Positions 8,542 to 17,524 of a stretch of 64,000 nucleotides of DNA are shown here, piece after piece (within the stretch, counting starts at the first letter, position 1; every line of letters begins with the position of its first letter). Source of the stretch: CANDOC01 sp965261725 (GTDB taxonomy: Bacteria; Pseudomonadota; Gammaproteobacteria; Pseudomonadales; Endozoicomonadaceae); the NCBI GenBank assembly GCA_965261725.1, contig CBDHDU010000031.1, positions 248,001-312,000 on the forward strand, read 5' to 3'. The notes beneath the pieces are model-generated. The model had not been told where the DNA came from. It saw only the letters and a program-made list of their open reading frames with translations, and ran no database searches. The position numbers and the translations under genes are program-made.

Positions 8542-9315
8542 TTAATAACCTCCTTTTGCAGCACCGGATTCCTGTAGGCCTAACGCCTGCAAAAGGTTGT
8601 CCAGCAAACTGCTGGCACCGAAGCGGTAATGGTCGCGGCTAATCCAGTCTTTACCCAGAATTTCTTCAGCAATTGCCAGGTGTTCCGCTGCATCTTCTGC
8701 TGTACGGATACCACCGGCAGGCTTAAAGCCTACATTGGTTTTGCCGCTGTCAGCGATGACTTGCAGCATGATGCGGGCGGATTCCGGGGTGGCATTAATT
8801 GAGACTTTACCGGTAGAGGTTTTAATAAAGTCGGCACCGGCATCAATACTGATTTCACTGGCACGGCGGATCAGCGCCGGGTCGCCCAGCTCACCGCTTT
8901 CAATGATCACTTTCAGCATTTTATCACCGCAGGCTTCTTTACAGCGGCTCACCAGTTCATGACCCACGTCGGCATTGCCATCCATCAGTGCCTTATACGG
9001 AAAGACAACATCAACTTCATCAGCACCGTAGGCAATGGCAGCGCGGGTTTCTGATACAGCAATATCAATATCATCATCCCCGGCGGGAAAGTTGGTTACA
9101 GTAGCAACAGTGACATCGTTCAGCCCCAGTTCCCGCAAGGTTTTTTTGGCTATAGGAACAAAGCGTGGGTAAACACAAACTGCGGCAGTATTGCCTGCCG
9201 GGCTTTTGGCCTTATTGCACAGTGCGATAATCTTTTCAGCGGTATCATCGTCATTCAGGGAAGTCAGGTCCATTAGCTGTAGAGCTGTGCGGCTGGAAGC
9301 GGTCAGATCAGTCAT
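8542..9315 (-). CDS. deoC: Deoxyribose-phosphate aldolase
   Basis: Class I aldolase that splits 2-deoxyribose-5-phosphate to glyceraldehyde-3-phosphate and acetaldehyde, the last step of deoxynucleoside breakdown. The 257-residue product begins MTDLTASSRTALQLMDLT, as in enterobacterial DeoC, with AAGGA upstream of the ATG. The Schiff-base lysine is in DFIKTSTGKV and the second active-site lysine in VGFKPAGG; the C-terminus keeps the terminal Tyr that aids catalysis. First gene of deoC-deoA. The phosphopentomutase gene (deoB) is not in this window. Confidence 0.95.
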   Translation of the reverse strand: MTDLTASSRTALQLMDLTSLNDDDTAEKIIALCNKAKSPAGNTAAVCVYPRFVPIAKKTLRELGLNDVTVATVTNFPAGDDDIDIAVSETRAAIAYGADEVDVVFPYKALMDGNADVGHELVSRCKEACGDKMLKVIIESGELGDPALIRRASEISIDAGADFIKTSTGKVSINATPESARIMLQVIADSGKTNVGFKPAGGIRTAEDAAEHLAIAEEILGKDWISRDHYRFGASSLLDNLLQALGLQESGAAKGGY

Positions 9316-9599
9316 TATGGTGTCCTTGAGCAAGACAAAAGCAGATTTAGCGGTTTATAGCCGGTGACAGGGAAAGGGGTGTAGAGGTTGTCAGGCGGCT
9401 GGTAACTGTGGCGAATTATAAGCTATTAAGGAAAGGTGGGCGAAGGGAAGATGCAGGCGTATGACCCGAATTTGGAAAGAATAAAGGGATACTGTGAAAC
9501 CTCCACCAAAAATTCAAGTACATTTTCTTTAAAAGCAGTCTATACATTAGTTATCCGAGATAAACATAAGATTGATTTATTTTGCTTATAAAAAAGAAA

Positions 9600-10601
9600 A
9601 TGAAAGACAATAAAACACGCCCTGAAAATTTCTTTATTTTCGTTGTGCTTTTTTTTCTAAGTGTCAATGTAATGGCTGGTTATGAGTGCTGGAAGTGTAA
9701 CCAGACATTTGAAATAGGTGATTCGGAGGAGGTATGCCAACACGAGACACTTGAGACTCATGACTTTCTTCAAAATAATCCAGGCTGTTTAAAATCAACT
9801 CGTCAGGATGATGAGTTCAGGCAGATGGATAGCATTCCTTTTTACGACACTCTGCAGGGTGAGGCTTTTACCGGGTCAAAATACGCCGTTATTCCCTTTG
9901 ACAGAGAGAAAATGCTGGGGATGATTAAACAGTATGAACCCTCTACCAAGATAGATAGTGCAAGGCTGGCCACATATATTCACGGAGGTGTAGCAGCGCA
10001 TATGATACACCGTAAACTGGATCGTGGATGGACATTGACAGATGAAGTCTATCAGCATGCTCAGCATTTCTCGGCGAAAAGTGCTGGGAGGGCAGGGATG
10101 CAAAATGTCAGTGACATACTCGGTTATAAGGAAATTTTTGAACGTTTTGAAAACTCTATGGAAGAAGAGAATGTGGTTAGTTTAACGGGCACGCTACATC
10201 AGTATCAGGATATTCTGGAAAAAGGCTGTAATAATGAAAATATTCTGATGCATCAGCTGGACTTTAAACCCACTGCGGCACCAGCCCCGATACTGCTAAC
10301 GGTTGTTCGATATGGTAACAATTATGCTATTTGTGCGTCTTCAGGTTTAATAACTTTTAACTCCCGCATCTGTATGACCAGGGATCAGGTGATTCAGTGT
10401 ATGCGATGGATTCATCATTTCTATTCGCCTCATTTAAAACCTGCCACCGAAGCGGGTAGGTCGAAATACCGGGCTGATGTTTTTACTAGTTATCACTCTC
10501 CCGCATGGGCAAACCGTTCTGTTCCTGCCAGATACGTGGCAGCCGGAGCAGTGTTGGCGGTCGGTGTTGGTGTGGCTGGCTGGTATTTTTTGAAGAAGTA
10601 A
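9600..10601 (+). CDS. Unknown exported protein with C-terminal membrane anchor
   Basis: I do not recognise the family. From the ATG at 9600 the product has 333 residues; an in-frame TTG at 9582 would add only six Lys-rich residues. It starts with a signal peptide (ENFFIFVVLFFLSVNVMA) and the mature part begins with a CWKC...C-x-H cluster that could bind a metal or form disulfides. The middle is soluble and mixed. The end is a single hydrophobic helix (AAGAVLAVGVGVAGWYF) finishing LKK, so the protein would be anchored by its tail. It stands alone between deoC and a decayed transporter gene, in AT-rich DNA. A surface or host-interaction role is possible but only inferred. Confidence 0.55.
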   Translation: MKDNKTRPENFFIFVVLFFLSVNVMAGYECWKCNQTFEIGDSEEVCQHETLETHDFLQNNPGCLKSTRQDDEFRQMDSIPFYDTLQGEAFTGSKYAVIPFDREKMLGMIKQYEPSTKIDSARLATYIHGGVAAHMIHRKLDRGWTLTDEVYQHAQHFSAKSAGRAGMQNVSDILGYKEIFERFENSMEEENVVSLTGTLHQYQDILEKGCNNENILMHQLDFKPTAAPAPILLTVVRYGNNYAICASSGLITFNSRICMTRDQVIQCMRWIHHFYSPHLKPATEAGRSKYRADVFTSYHSPAWANRSVPARYVAAGAVLAVGVGVAGWYFLKK

Positions 10602-10676
10602 ATGAGTGCGTTTATTAAAAGGGGCACGTTTACGGTGGCCTCTGATATGAAAGGTTTAGGTGTGTTGAACGTCGGG

Positions 10677-10822
10677 TTATTTTGCTGTTGCCGGATGATC
10701 TTCTTTAAGCAGCTTCACGAGAGATGCCATGCTCAATAGCAGCACAAACACAAACGGGAATGCTGCGATAATGGAAGTGGTCTGCAGCAGGCTCAGGCTG
10801 TTATCACTGCCCAGGTAATTTT
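10677..10822 (-). pseudogene. BCCT (betaine/choline/carnitine) transporter, C-terminal remnant
   Basis: The minus strand reads DNSLSLLQTTSIIAAFPFVF and continues through VLLLSMASLVKLLKEDHP to a TAA at 10677-10679. This matches the last membrane helix region of BCCT osmolyte transporters. Nothing upstream continues the frame beyond about 10822, so only the tail of the gene survives. Confidence 0.65.
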
Positions 10823-10879
10823 GATTTTATTGAAAGGTTCAGGGTTTGCCGTTGGAAGACAGAGCTTGACCCAAAAAAG

Positions 10880-10914
10880 TTTTTGAGCAGAAATAATTTA
10901 TTTCTGCTCAAAAA
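10880..10914. terminator. Bidirectional intrinsic terminator after selD
   Basis: A perfect 15-bp stem (10880-10894 with 10900-10914) around aattt has A and T runs at its base. It lies 23 bp beyond the selD stop and closes the selenocysteine operon. Confidence 0.85.
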
Positions 10915-10937
10915 GGGTCGAACTTAATTGGCTGGCA

Positions 10938-12020
10938 TTAACTAAAGTTAATTGAATGGTTACCAGCGTATTCGCAGAAATACCCTAAAGCTTCAAGCTC
11001 CAGCCCTTGCTCTCTGGCTATAGCCAGAAACTCATCCTCAGCTTCCGGCTTCACCGCAACCAGCAAACCACCACTGGTTTGAGGGTCAAGCAGGACTTTA
11101 GTGTCCCGGTCACTCATCGGTGCAATACGGTCACCATAGCTTTCATAATTACGCATACTGCCACCGGGGAAGCAACCCAGTTCCAGATAACGGTCAACAT
11201 CTGGCAGTAGTGGCACTTTGTTGGTATCCACAACTGCACCGAGATTACTGCCTTCACACATTTCCAGCAGATGACCGAGGAAACCAAAACCGGTTACATC
11301 GGTAATTGCTGTTACACCATCCAGCGCCGCAAACGCAGCACCGGGGCGATTCAACCGGCACATGGTGTCTGTGACCAGCTTTTCATGTTCCGGTGTGCAG
11401 TGACCTTTCTTGATTGCTGTCGTCAGAATGCCAATGCCCAGTGGTTTGGTGAGGTAGAGTTTATCGCCTTCGCTAGCACCGGCATTACGCTTCAGGCGTT
11501 CGACCGGAATACGACCATTAACGGACAAACCAAAGATTGGTTCCGGCGAATCAATACTGTGACCACCCGCCAGTGGCATACCGGCATCACGACAGGCGTC
11601 GCGTCCGCCTCGCATCACTTCTTTGGCAACTTCCGGTGGAATGGTGTTCACCGGCCAGCCGAGAATTGCCAATGCCATCATGGGGGTACCGCCCATGGCA
11701 TATACGTCACTGATTGCATTGGCCGCAGCAATACGTCCGAAGTCGTAAGGGTTATCTACGATCGGCATAAAAAAGTCAGTGGTGCTGATGATCGCTTCAC
11801 CGTTACCCAAGTCGTAAACGGCAGCATCATCAGCGGTATCGTTGCCAACCAGCAACGCCGGGTGTCCGCTGTTGTCGGACAACCCTTCAAGCATCTTGCC
11901 CAGGACCCCTGGGGAAATTTTGCAGCCTCAGCCACCGCCGTGAGAATAGCGGGTCAGGCGCACCTGCTCGGTGGTTTCATCTTCGCGGTCCGGGCGAAGA
12001 TCGGTGTTTTGTTCACTCAT
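10938..12020 (-). CDS. selD: Selenophosphate synthetase, itself a selenoprotein (UGA codon 31)
   Basis: Makes monoselenophosphate, the selenium donor for Sec-tRNA, from selenide and ATP. The full frame starts ATG at 12018-12020 (MSEQNTDLRP) and runs 360 residues if the TGA at 11928-11930 is read as selenocysteine. That codon falls in SHGGG-U-GCKISP, exactly where E. coli SelD has its catalytic Cys17. The next residue motif GCKISP, the ATP-binding TADDAAVYDL and the ITDVTGFGFLGH region are all intact. A gene caller that stops at TGA begins too late, at 11894. It is the last gene of the sel operon, 26 bp after grdX. A SECIS-like hairpin follows the UGA, and the rest of the Sec machinery is next door. 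Confidence 0.93.
11896..11930 (-). promoter_or_regulatory. UGA(Sec) codon with bacterial SECIS-like hairpin in selD
   Basis: After the UGA (11928-11930, minus strand) the mRNA contains cccaggggtcctggg (11913-11899). This can fold into a 6-bp stem with a GGU loop about 15-30 nt downstream. Position and the GGU apex fit bacterial SECIS elements recognised by SelB. Folding was judged by eye. Confidence 0.75.
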
Positions 12021-12046
12021 GTCTGCTTTCTCTTACCCTGTGCTTC

Positions 12047-12448
12047 TTACACTTCGCTGCGTACGAGGGAAGGGTCGATTGCTTCCAGTCCTGATTTTAG
12101 CAACTGGTAGTCAATCAGCTGGAAATCTTCCAGTATTTTTTCGTTGAGCACACGCTCGCGGGCACATGAGATCATGGTGTTGAAACGATCAATCGCGCCT
12201 TCGATCACTTCAAGTGACTGCATATCCAGTCCGCCCTGCTGATCATCAATGGCGACGGAGCGATAAGGTGTTTCACCCGGTTTAACACTGCCTGCCAGTG
12301 GGTGGGTCAGTATGCGTGCGCCGACGTGTACCCGGTTTCTGACCTGATGCAACACATGCTCATAACTTTCACAAGCGTGTTGATCAATCGCAGCAAACTT
12401 GCTTTGTACGCGTGGGTTATTGGTAAGAATTAAAATTTTTCTGGCCAT
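12047..12448 (-). CDS. grdX: GrdX-family protein
   Basis: The 133-residue product resembles GrdX, a small protein of unknown function first seen beside glycine-reductase and selenium genes in clostridia. It has ILILTNNPRVQSKF at the start and the motif GARILTHPLAGSVKPGETPYRS in the middle, which I recall as family hallmarks. It begins 2 bp after the selB stop and is followed 26 bp later by selD, so it is part of the selenocysteine operon. No catalytic motif is evident. The placement suggests a role tied to selenium metabolism or selenoprotein synthesis, which is inference. The family call is from memory. Confidence 0.7.
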   Translation of the reverse strand: MARKILILTNNPRVQSKFAAIDQHACESYEHVLHQVRNRVHVGARILTHPLAGSVKPGETPYRSVAIDDQQGGLDMQSLEVIEGAIDRFNTMISCARERVLNEKILEDFQLIDYQLLKSGLEAIDPSLVRSEV

Positions 12449-12450
12449 GC

Positions 12451-14286
12451 TCAGGCTGCCTTGTCCTGGTGCTTTTCATTTTGTTCATTGCTGCTGGATG
12501 AGTTATTGCCGGGCAGTTTTATGACTATCCGGTCGTTATCATCGCGGCGAACCCAGCGGTCGAGTTCCATTTTGTTCAGCAGCGGAATAATAAACTTACG
12601 GCTGAGGCCGGTACGCTCACGCGGAACTGAAATACCGAAACGTTCACCCACAGCAAGACCTTCAAGAACGGTTTTAACCAGTTCTTCATAGGTTTCTGTG
12701 GCGTAGAAAATCTTGCCTTCGAGGGCGGTAATGAAACCGAGACGGGTCAGATTGCGAAGCAGTTTCTGACCACCGACCACTTTTTCTTTATCGGCTTCAA
12801 AGCCGTCTTTACCGGCGGTGCGGATGCGCTGTAGTAACTGACGACCATCGTTGCCCAGTTCATCTTCGGAAGCGCCACCGCCTGCCATCCAGGCATCGCG
12901 GCTCATTCGCACTTTGTCTTCTGCTTTCAGCGTCAGCAGTACCTGTTCCATGACACCGTTATCAACAGTAAGTCGGGTGCTGATTTCTACACCCGTCATC
13001 GCAACACCTTCGCCTTCCAGCTGCTTCAATATGTTTTCCCGCAGCTTGTTGCAGAAGGCTTTGCTGACCAGCCACTCATCAAGTGTCAGGTATTCGTCAT
13101 CTGCAATGGCATCAATATCCGGGATTGCGCTGAGAGGTGCATAGCCGTATAGATCAAGGCTGAGGCGTACCTGATCAGCCGGATCGAGTTCTTCAGGAAG
13201 TTCGCCCAGCAGGTCACGCAGTTGTTTGCGCTTCTTAACGGCGACATCATGGGTCCAGACAATTTGACCGCTGTGAACCAGTTCACTGCCACCGTGGCGG
13301 ATCATTGCCAGTGACTGTCCCCAGAAGCAGGGTACCGGTTTTTCCAGCTTAAGCATGCCCAGGCGGGTACCTTTCAGATAAACCAGCTGTGCCAGTCCGT
13401 TCCATGTACCCAGAGCCACTTCCACTTCACGGTTGCGGCGGTTGGTGTCAGCGCCAAGTTCAAGGCGGACGAACAGGCGGTCAGTCAGTTCGCAGTGAGC
13501 GTCACGTGCCGCCAGACAGCAGCCACGTTCCAGTTCTTTCTTGGTGATACCTTTCAGACCCACAGCAACACGGGAAACCGGTTCAGCTTCATCGAGATTG
13601 TGGTGATAGGCCTGTAGCGTTCTGACCTGCACATCTTTATTCGCAGGGTAAACCTTCAGTTTGTCGCCTACTTTCAGACTGCCATCTGCAAGACTGCCGG
13701 TGACAACGGTACCGATACCGTTAACCGTAAATACGCGGTCTATATAAAGATGAGAAGACTGGCTCAGTGGCTTGCGTTCAGCCATGCGCAGCTGACGGAT
13801 AACCAACTGGCGCAGTTTATCAATGTTCTGTCCGGTCAGTGCGGATACAGTAATGGATTCCGGAATTTCATCGGTAATGGCAAGGCAGTTTTCCAGCGCC
13901 TCTTCTTCAACCATTGCCAGTGTGTCGGCATCAACGGCATCAGCCTTGTTGATACACAGAATCACATTACGAATACCCATCGCATGGGCAACATTAAGGT
14001 GGCTGGTGGTCATGGGCATCCAGCCTTCATCGGCTGCAACGACCAGAATTACCAGATCCAGACTCCAGACCCCGGCAACCATGTTACGAATAAAGCGTTC
14101 ATGGCCGGGTACGTCGATAACGCCAATGGTATTGCCATTATCATCATCAAAATGAGCAAAGCCCAGATCCAGCGTCATACCACGCGCCTGCTCAACAGCA
14201 CGGGCGGTGGTGATGCCGGTCAGGGCTTTAATCAGGGCGGTTTTACCATGGTCCACATGGCCGGCGGTGCCGATCACTGCTTTCAT
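12451..14286 (-). CDS. selB: Selenocysteine-specific elongation factor
   Basis: Binds Sec-tRNA and the SECIS hairpin and delivers selenocysteine at UGA codons. The 611-residue product begins with a translational GTPase domain: G1 GHVDHGKT (about residues 9-16), G3 DVPGH and G4 NKAD. Two beta-barrel domains follow, then a C-terminal run of winged helices (from about residue 370) that binds the SECIS. It overlaps selA by 4 bases (ATGA) and is followed by grdX after 2 bp, so the genes are co-transcribed. The extreme C-terminus is a hydrophilic Asn/Ser tail. Cytosolic, ribosome-associated. Confidence 0.95.
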   Translation of the reverse strand: MKAVIGTAGHVDHGKTALIKALTGITTARAVEQARGMTLDLGFAHFDDDNGNTIGVIDVPGHERFIRNMVAGVWSLDLVILVVAADEGWMPMTTSHLNVAHAMGIRNVILCINKADAVDADTLAMVEEEALENCLAITDEIPESITVSALTGQNIDKLRQLVIRQLRMAERKPLSQSSHLYIDRVFTVNGIGTVVTGSLADGSLKVGDKLKVYPANKDVQVRTLQAYHHNLDEAEPVSRVAVGLKGITKKELERGCCLAARDAHCELTDRLFVRLELGADTNRRNREVEVALGTWNGLAQLVYLKGTRLGMLKLEKPVPCFWGQSLAMIRHGGSELVHSGQIVWTHDVAVKKRKQLRDLLGELPEELDPADQVRLSLDLYGYAPLSAIPDIDAIADDEYLTLDEWLVSKAFCNKLRENILKQLEGEGVAMTGVEISTRLTVDNGVMEQVLLTLKAEDKVRMSRDAWMAGGGASEDELGNDGRQLLQRIRTAGKDGFEADKEKVVGGQKLLRNLTRLGFITALEGKIFYATETYEELVKTVLEGLAVGERFGISVPRERTGLSRKFIIPLLNKMELDRWVRRDDNDRIVIKLPGNNSSSSNEQNEKHQDKAA

Positions 14287-15638
14287 AAGCCGAGATAACT
14301 CCTGAGTTGTTCGGTCAGCACCGGCAACTCTCTTGGCAGAATGGCTGCCATATTCAACTGTACTTTGTCGTTTCGAATCACGCCGATAACCGGCAGTGGC
14401 ATAGCACGCAGGTCGGCCAGAATCTGGTCAGCGGTTTTTTCAACCTGCAGTTCCAGCGACCATGACGGGAAATATTCATCCGGCAGGGTGCCGCCGCCGA
14501 CCAGCATCTGCGAAGGCATTAACTTAACTTTGTCGCCAAGTGCTGCGGCCAGCTTTTCTGCCCGCTGCTGAATGTCCTGTTGTCCGGTAGCGGCTTTTTC
14601 TGCCACACCCTGACCTTCAGGTTCTTTGTTCAGTTTGCGAACCAGCAGTTCTTCCAGAATGGAATACACCATCCGGCTGGGGCGGAAGGCGCGCATCATC
14701 GGGTTTTTTTCCAGTTTTTTAACCAGATCCTTGCGGCCACAGATAATGCCGGACTGAGGGCCGCCCAGAATCTTGTCACCGGAGAAACACACCAGATCAG
14801 CACCGGCACGAATATAGTGAGAAGACGGGTTTTCGTTAGCGGCAAAACGCTCGGTGGATAATCCTGAGCCTTGGTCAACAGCCAGAATGACATGCTCAGG
14901 TAAACGGCGGGCAACGTCTTTAATGTCGGCGGATTCGGTAAAACCGCGTACAACAAAGTTGGAGCAATGCACCATCAGAACCATGGCGGTGTTTTCAGTT
15001 ACCGCATCCAGATAATCATCGGCGGTGGTGATATTGGTGGTGCCCACCTCAATCAGTTTGGCACCGGCCAGTGCCAGAATGTCAGGAATACGGAAACCGC
15101 CCCCGATCTGAATCTGTTCCCCCCGGGAAACAATAACTTCTTTACCGCGAGCCAGCTCATTCAGCAGCAGGTAAACAGAGGCGGCATTATTATTGACCAC
15201 CAGAGCATCATCGGCACCGGTCAGGCTGCTGACCAGCTGGCTGACAATCCCTTTGCGCTGTCCGCGCTTGCCGTCAGAGAGTTTGATTTCCAGGTTGCAG
15301 TAGCCGGTATTGGCATCGGCCACAGAATCCCACAGTGTCGGATCAATCGGTGAACGACCAAGGTTGGTATGGACAACGGTGCCGGTGCCGTTAATCACGC
15401 GGGCATGGCGTTGATTCAGCAGAAACTGGCAGGCTTGTTCAATCTGGGAGTGTAAGGCTTCAGGGCTGATGCCTTCAGTACGGAAATTCTCTCGCTGTCG
15501 TATTTTTCCAAGCGTCTTACGAATAACGTCGGTGACCAACGGGCGGCTCAGGCGGCGGATATATGGCGTGAGAAACGGTTCCTGAAGCAGTTGTTCTACC
15601 TGCGGCAGGCGGACGATTCCCTTCGGGTTTGCGCTCAT
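14283..15638 (-). CDS. selA: L-seryl-tRNA(Sec) selenium transferase
   Basis: PLP enzyme that converts Ser-tRNA-Sec to Sec-tRNA-Sec using selenophosphate. The 451-residue product is standard length. The N-terminal tRNA-binding part leads to GTGTVVHTNLGR, the PLP lysine is in CFSGDKILGGPQSG, and a C-terminal small domain ends near PRELPVLTEQLRSYL. It is the first protein gene of the sel operon, 60 bp downstream of the tRNA-Sec gene on the same strand, and overlaps selB by 4 bases. The start MSANPKGIVRLPQ has no strong competing start. Confidence 0.95.
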   Translation of the reverse strand: MSANPKGIVRLPQVEQLLQEPFLTPYIRRLSRPLVTDVIRKTLGKIRQRENFRTEGISPEALHSQIEQACQFLLNQRHARVINGTGTVVHTNLGRSPIDPTLWDSVADANTGYCNLEIKLSDGKRGQRKGIVSQLVSSLTGADDALVVNNNAASVYLLLNELARGKEVIVSRGEQIQIGGGFRIPDILALAGAKLIEVGTTNITTADDYLDAVTENTAMVLMVHCSNFVVRGFTESADIKDVARRLPEHVILAVDQGSGLSTERFAANENPSSHYIRAGADLVCFSGDKILGGPQSGIICGRKDLVKKLEKNPMMRAFRPSRMVYSILEELLVRKLNKEPEGQGVAEKAATGQQDIQQRAEKLAAALGDKVKLMPSQMLVGGGTLPDEYFPSWSLELQVEKTADQILADLRAMPLPVIGVIRNDKVQLNMAAILPRELPVLTEQLRSYLGL

Positions 15639-15698
15639 GGCATTAACAACCCCGTTATCGGATTTATTGGACTAGATAATAGTAAGAATAAGAGGAAG

Positions 15699-15790
15699 TG
15701 GCGGAAGAGGCAGGAATCGAACCTACCAGAGCCAGCACGGCTCACATTGGTTTTGAAGACCAAGAGGGCCACCAGACCCTATCTGCTTCC
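15699..15790 (-). tRNA. selC: tRNA-Sec (anticodon UCA)
   Basis: The minus strand folds as a selenocysteine tRNA. It has a 6-bp D stem (AGGGUC/GGCCCU) with a short UGGU loop, an anticodon stem UUGGU/ACCAA with loop CUUCAAA (anticodon UCA), a long variable arm with stem GAGCC/GGCUC, a T arm GUAGG-UUCGAUU-CCUGC, discriminator G and encoded CCA. The acceptor pairs GGAAG/CUUCC, then C6 must bulge before A-G pairs with C-U. That gives 8 nt against 7 nt, an unusual feature. It stands directly upstream of selA. Confidence 0.93.
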
Positions 15791-16078
15791 TGAGTACGGG
15801 ATGAATTATTCCCTGATGATTTTAGTTCTGCTATTGCGGTTTTCCGCATTAAAGGGCTGTTTGTGTGTTTTGTTGCGTCGCGTCAATTTTCGGTGTTTGT
15901 GTCTTGTTTGATGATATCAGGAAGGTTTAGGTTATTTACCTCTAGGTAAAATTACATTGGCTTTGTTGGCTTAATCATTGTGAAGAAATGATCTCTGGCA
16001 TTCTTCGCAGGCAGCTTTTTTTGAGGGGATCATTTAACCATCTATACTTCAGACGCTCATAGTCAGAGGCAATTCGCA

Positions 16079-16965
16079 ATGGTTGGAGACTTGATTATCC
16101 AGTCAATAGAGAATGAAGAAAAACCAGTGCTGCTTGAATGGTTTCAGAAGGAAGGCTGGAATCCAGGGTTGCAGGATGTTGATGTCTGTAGTGCTATTCA
16201 GACAAGCCACTTTTTTGTGGGACATGTTGATGGTAAACCAGTTTCCTGCTTGTCAGCTGTAGTTTATGAATTGCGATATGCTTTTATAGGTTATTATGTT
16301 GTTATGCCATCGGCTCTGAGAGGCAAAGGGTATGGGCTGAAGACTTGGGATTATACTTTTGATTTTCTGCAAAAAAAGGGGGTTACCCATTTTGGGTTGG
16401 ATGGTGTGCTGGAACAGACCGGAAATTATGAAAAATATGGTTTTGAGTCGTCTTATTTGCATAAAAGGTATTGTTATGAAGTGACGGGACGAGAAAAAAA
16501 GTGACGGGACGAGAAAAAAAGTCAGAATTAGTAAGTATTGAAAAGCCCTCGCATGATGATCTGGTCGCTTGTGACGCACAATATCTGCCGGAATCTCGCC
16601 CTGCATTTATACAATCTGTTCTTGAAGTTGATACAAGTCGCCGTCATGGCCTTGTCAGAGATGAGTCAGAAAATATAATCGGTTACAGCTGTATTCGGCA
16701 GGCTACCGAGGGTTATCGCATTGGGCCGGTATATTGTAAGTCTCCTGATCTGGCTGTCATCCTTGTTGAAAGTCTCTGCTCTGGACTAAAAGCAGATTTG
16801 CCTGTTTACCTTGATTTACCTGCGGTTAATTCGCAGCTTTCGTTTTTTATAGAAAAGCTAAAACTCCGTTCAATTAATTTTGATTGTATGCGGATGTATA
16901 AAGGTGGGACTCCCTCTATTCCGCTAGATGAGGTCTATGCTGTGACTCATATCGAAATGGGATAA
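16079..16965 (+). pseudogene. Two-domain GNAT N-acetyltransferase split by a 20-bp tandem duplication
   Basis: The first 141 codons (16079-16504) form a GNAT fold with acetyl-CoA loop-like RGKGYGLKTWDY and GNYEKYGF motifs. The second frame (16501-16965) looks like the C-terminal partner domain of these enzymes. At the junction gtgacgggacgagaaaaaaa is present twice (16481-16500 and 16501-16520). With one copy the reading is continuous, ...CYEVTGREKKSELVS..., giving one protein of about 288 residues. The extra 20 bp shifts the frame into an immediate TGA. The substrate is unknown. A start for the second half inside the duplication could still allow a separate product. Confidence 0.82.
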
Positions 16966-16979
16966 GGTTAGATATGTAG

Positions 16980-17515
16980 TGGTCAAGTAAAAAAGGACAC
17001 CAAGTTAAGCCGTTTTTTTCAATTCCTGTTGCTCGAAATCTACTGGACTCATATAGTCGAGATATGAATGCAACCTGTCGTTGTTGTAGAACAAAATATA
17101 AGCAACAACATGCGCTTCAACGTCTGCCCGGGTATCGTAAATGTAGTGATCTGTCCTCTCCCTCTTCAGGCTGCCAAAGAAACGTTCCATAACCGAGTTA
17201 TCCCAGCAGTTCCCCTTACGACTCATACTGCAAATCATGCCATATTCCATGAGATGCTCCTGGTAATCCTGAGATGCATATTGACTACCACGATCAGAAT
17301 GATGCATCACGCCCTTTTCAGGCTTTCTGCCCCAGTAAGCCATTCTCAGGGCTTCTAATGGCAGGTTTGTTGTCATGCGGCTGCTAAGAGACCACCCAAC
17401 AACTTTCCGAGAGAACAAGTCTACGACGACAGCCAGATAGATCGGGTGTGAGCGGGAATTGATGTAGGAAAAACGACTACCGTGAGCTACTTTCATCAAA
17501 TCATAATAGACGTAA
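16980..17515 (-). mobile_element. IS3-family element, 5'-truncated remnant
   Basis: One end is visible at about 16980 (tggtcaagt...ggacacc, a typical IS3 TGG...GGACAC end). The other end is lost where it meets an ISKra4 remnant. Confidence 0.7.
17005..17499 (-). pseudogene. IS3-family transposase OrfB, C-terminal fragment
   Basis: The rve-type core is present from YLAVVVDLFSRKVVGWSLS to HSDRGSQYAS, SMSRKGNCWDNSVMERFFGS and the C-terminal FYNNDRLHSYL motif. This covers two of the catalytic acidic positions and the final Glu region. The N-terminal HTH_21 region and OrfA are missing. Residues before YLAVVV do not match the family, so the junction is near 17440-17460. Confidence 0.8.
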
Positions 17516-17524
17516 GCACGGCCT

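Noticed and set aside
15591..15911. ORF overlapping the tRNA-Sec gene
   Set aside because: It covers the tRNA on the opposite strand and has no protein-like pattern.
15958..15975. ggctttgttggcttaat, similar to an IS903-type end
   Set aside because: A single match without partner end, transposase or duplication; most likely chance.
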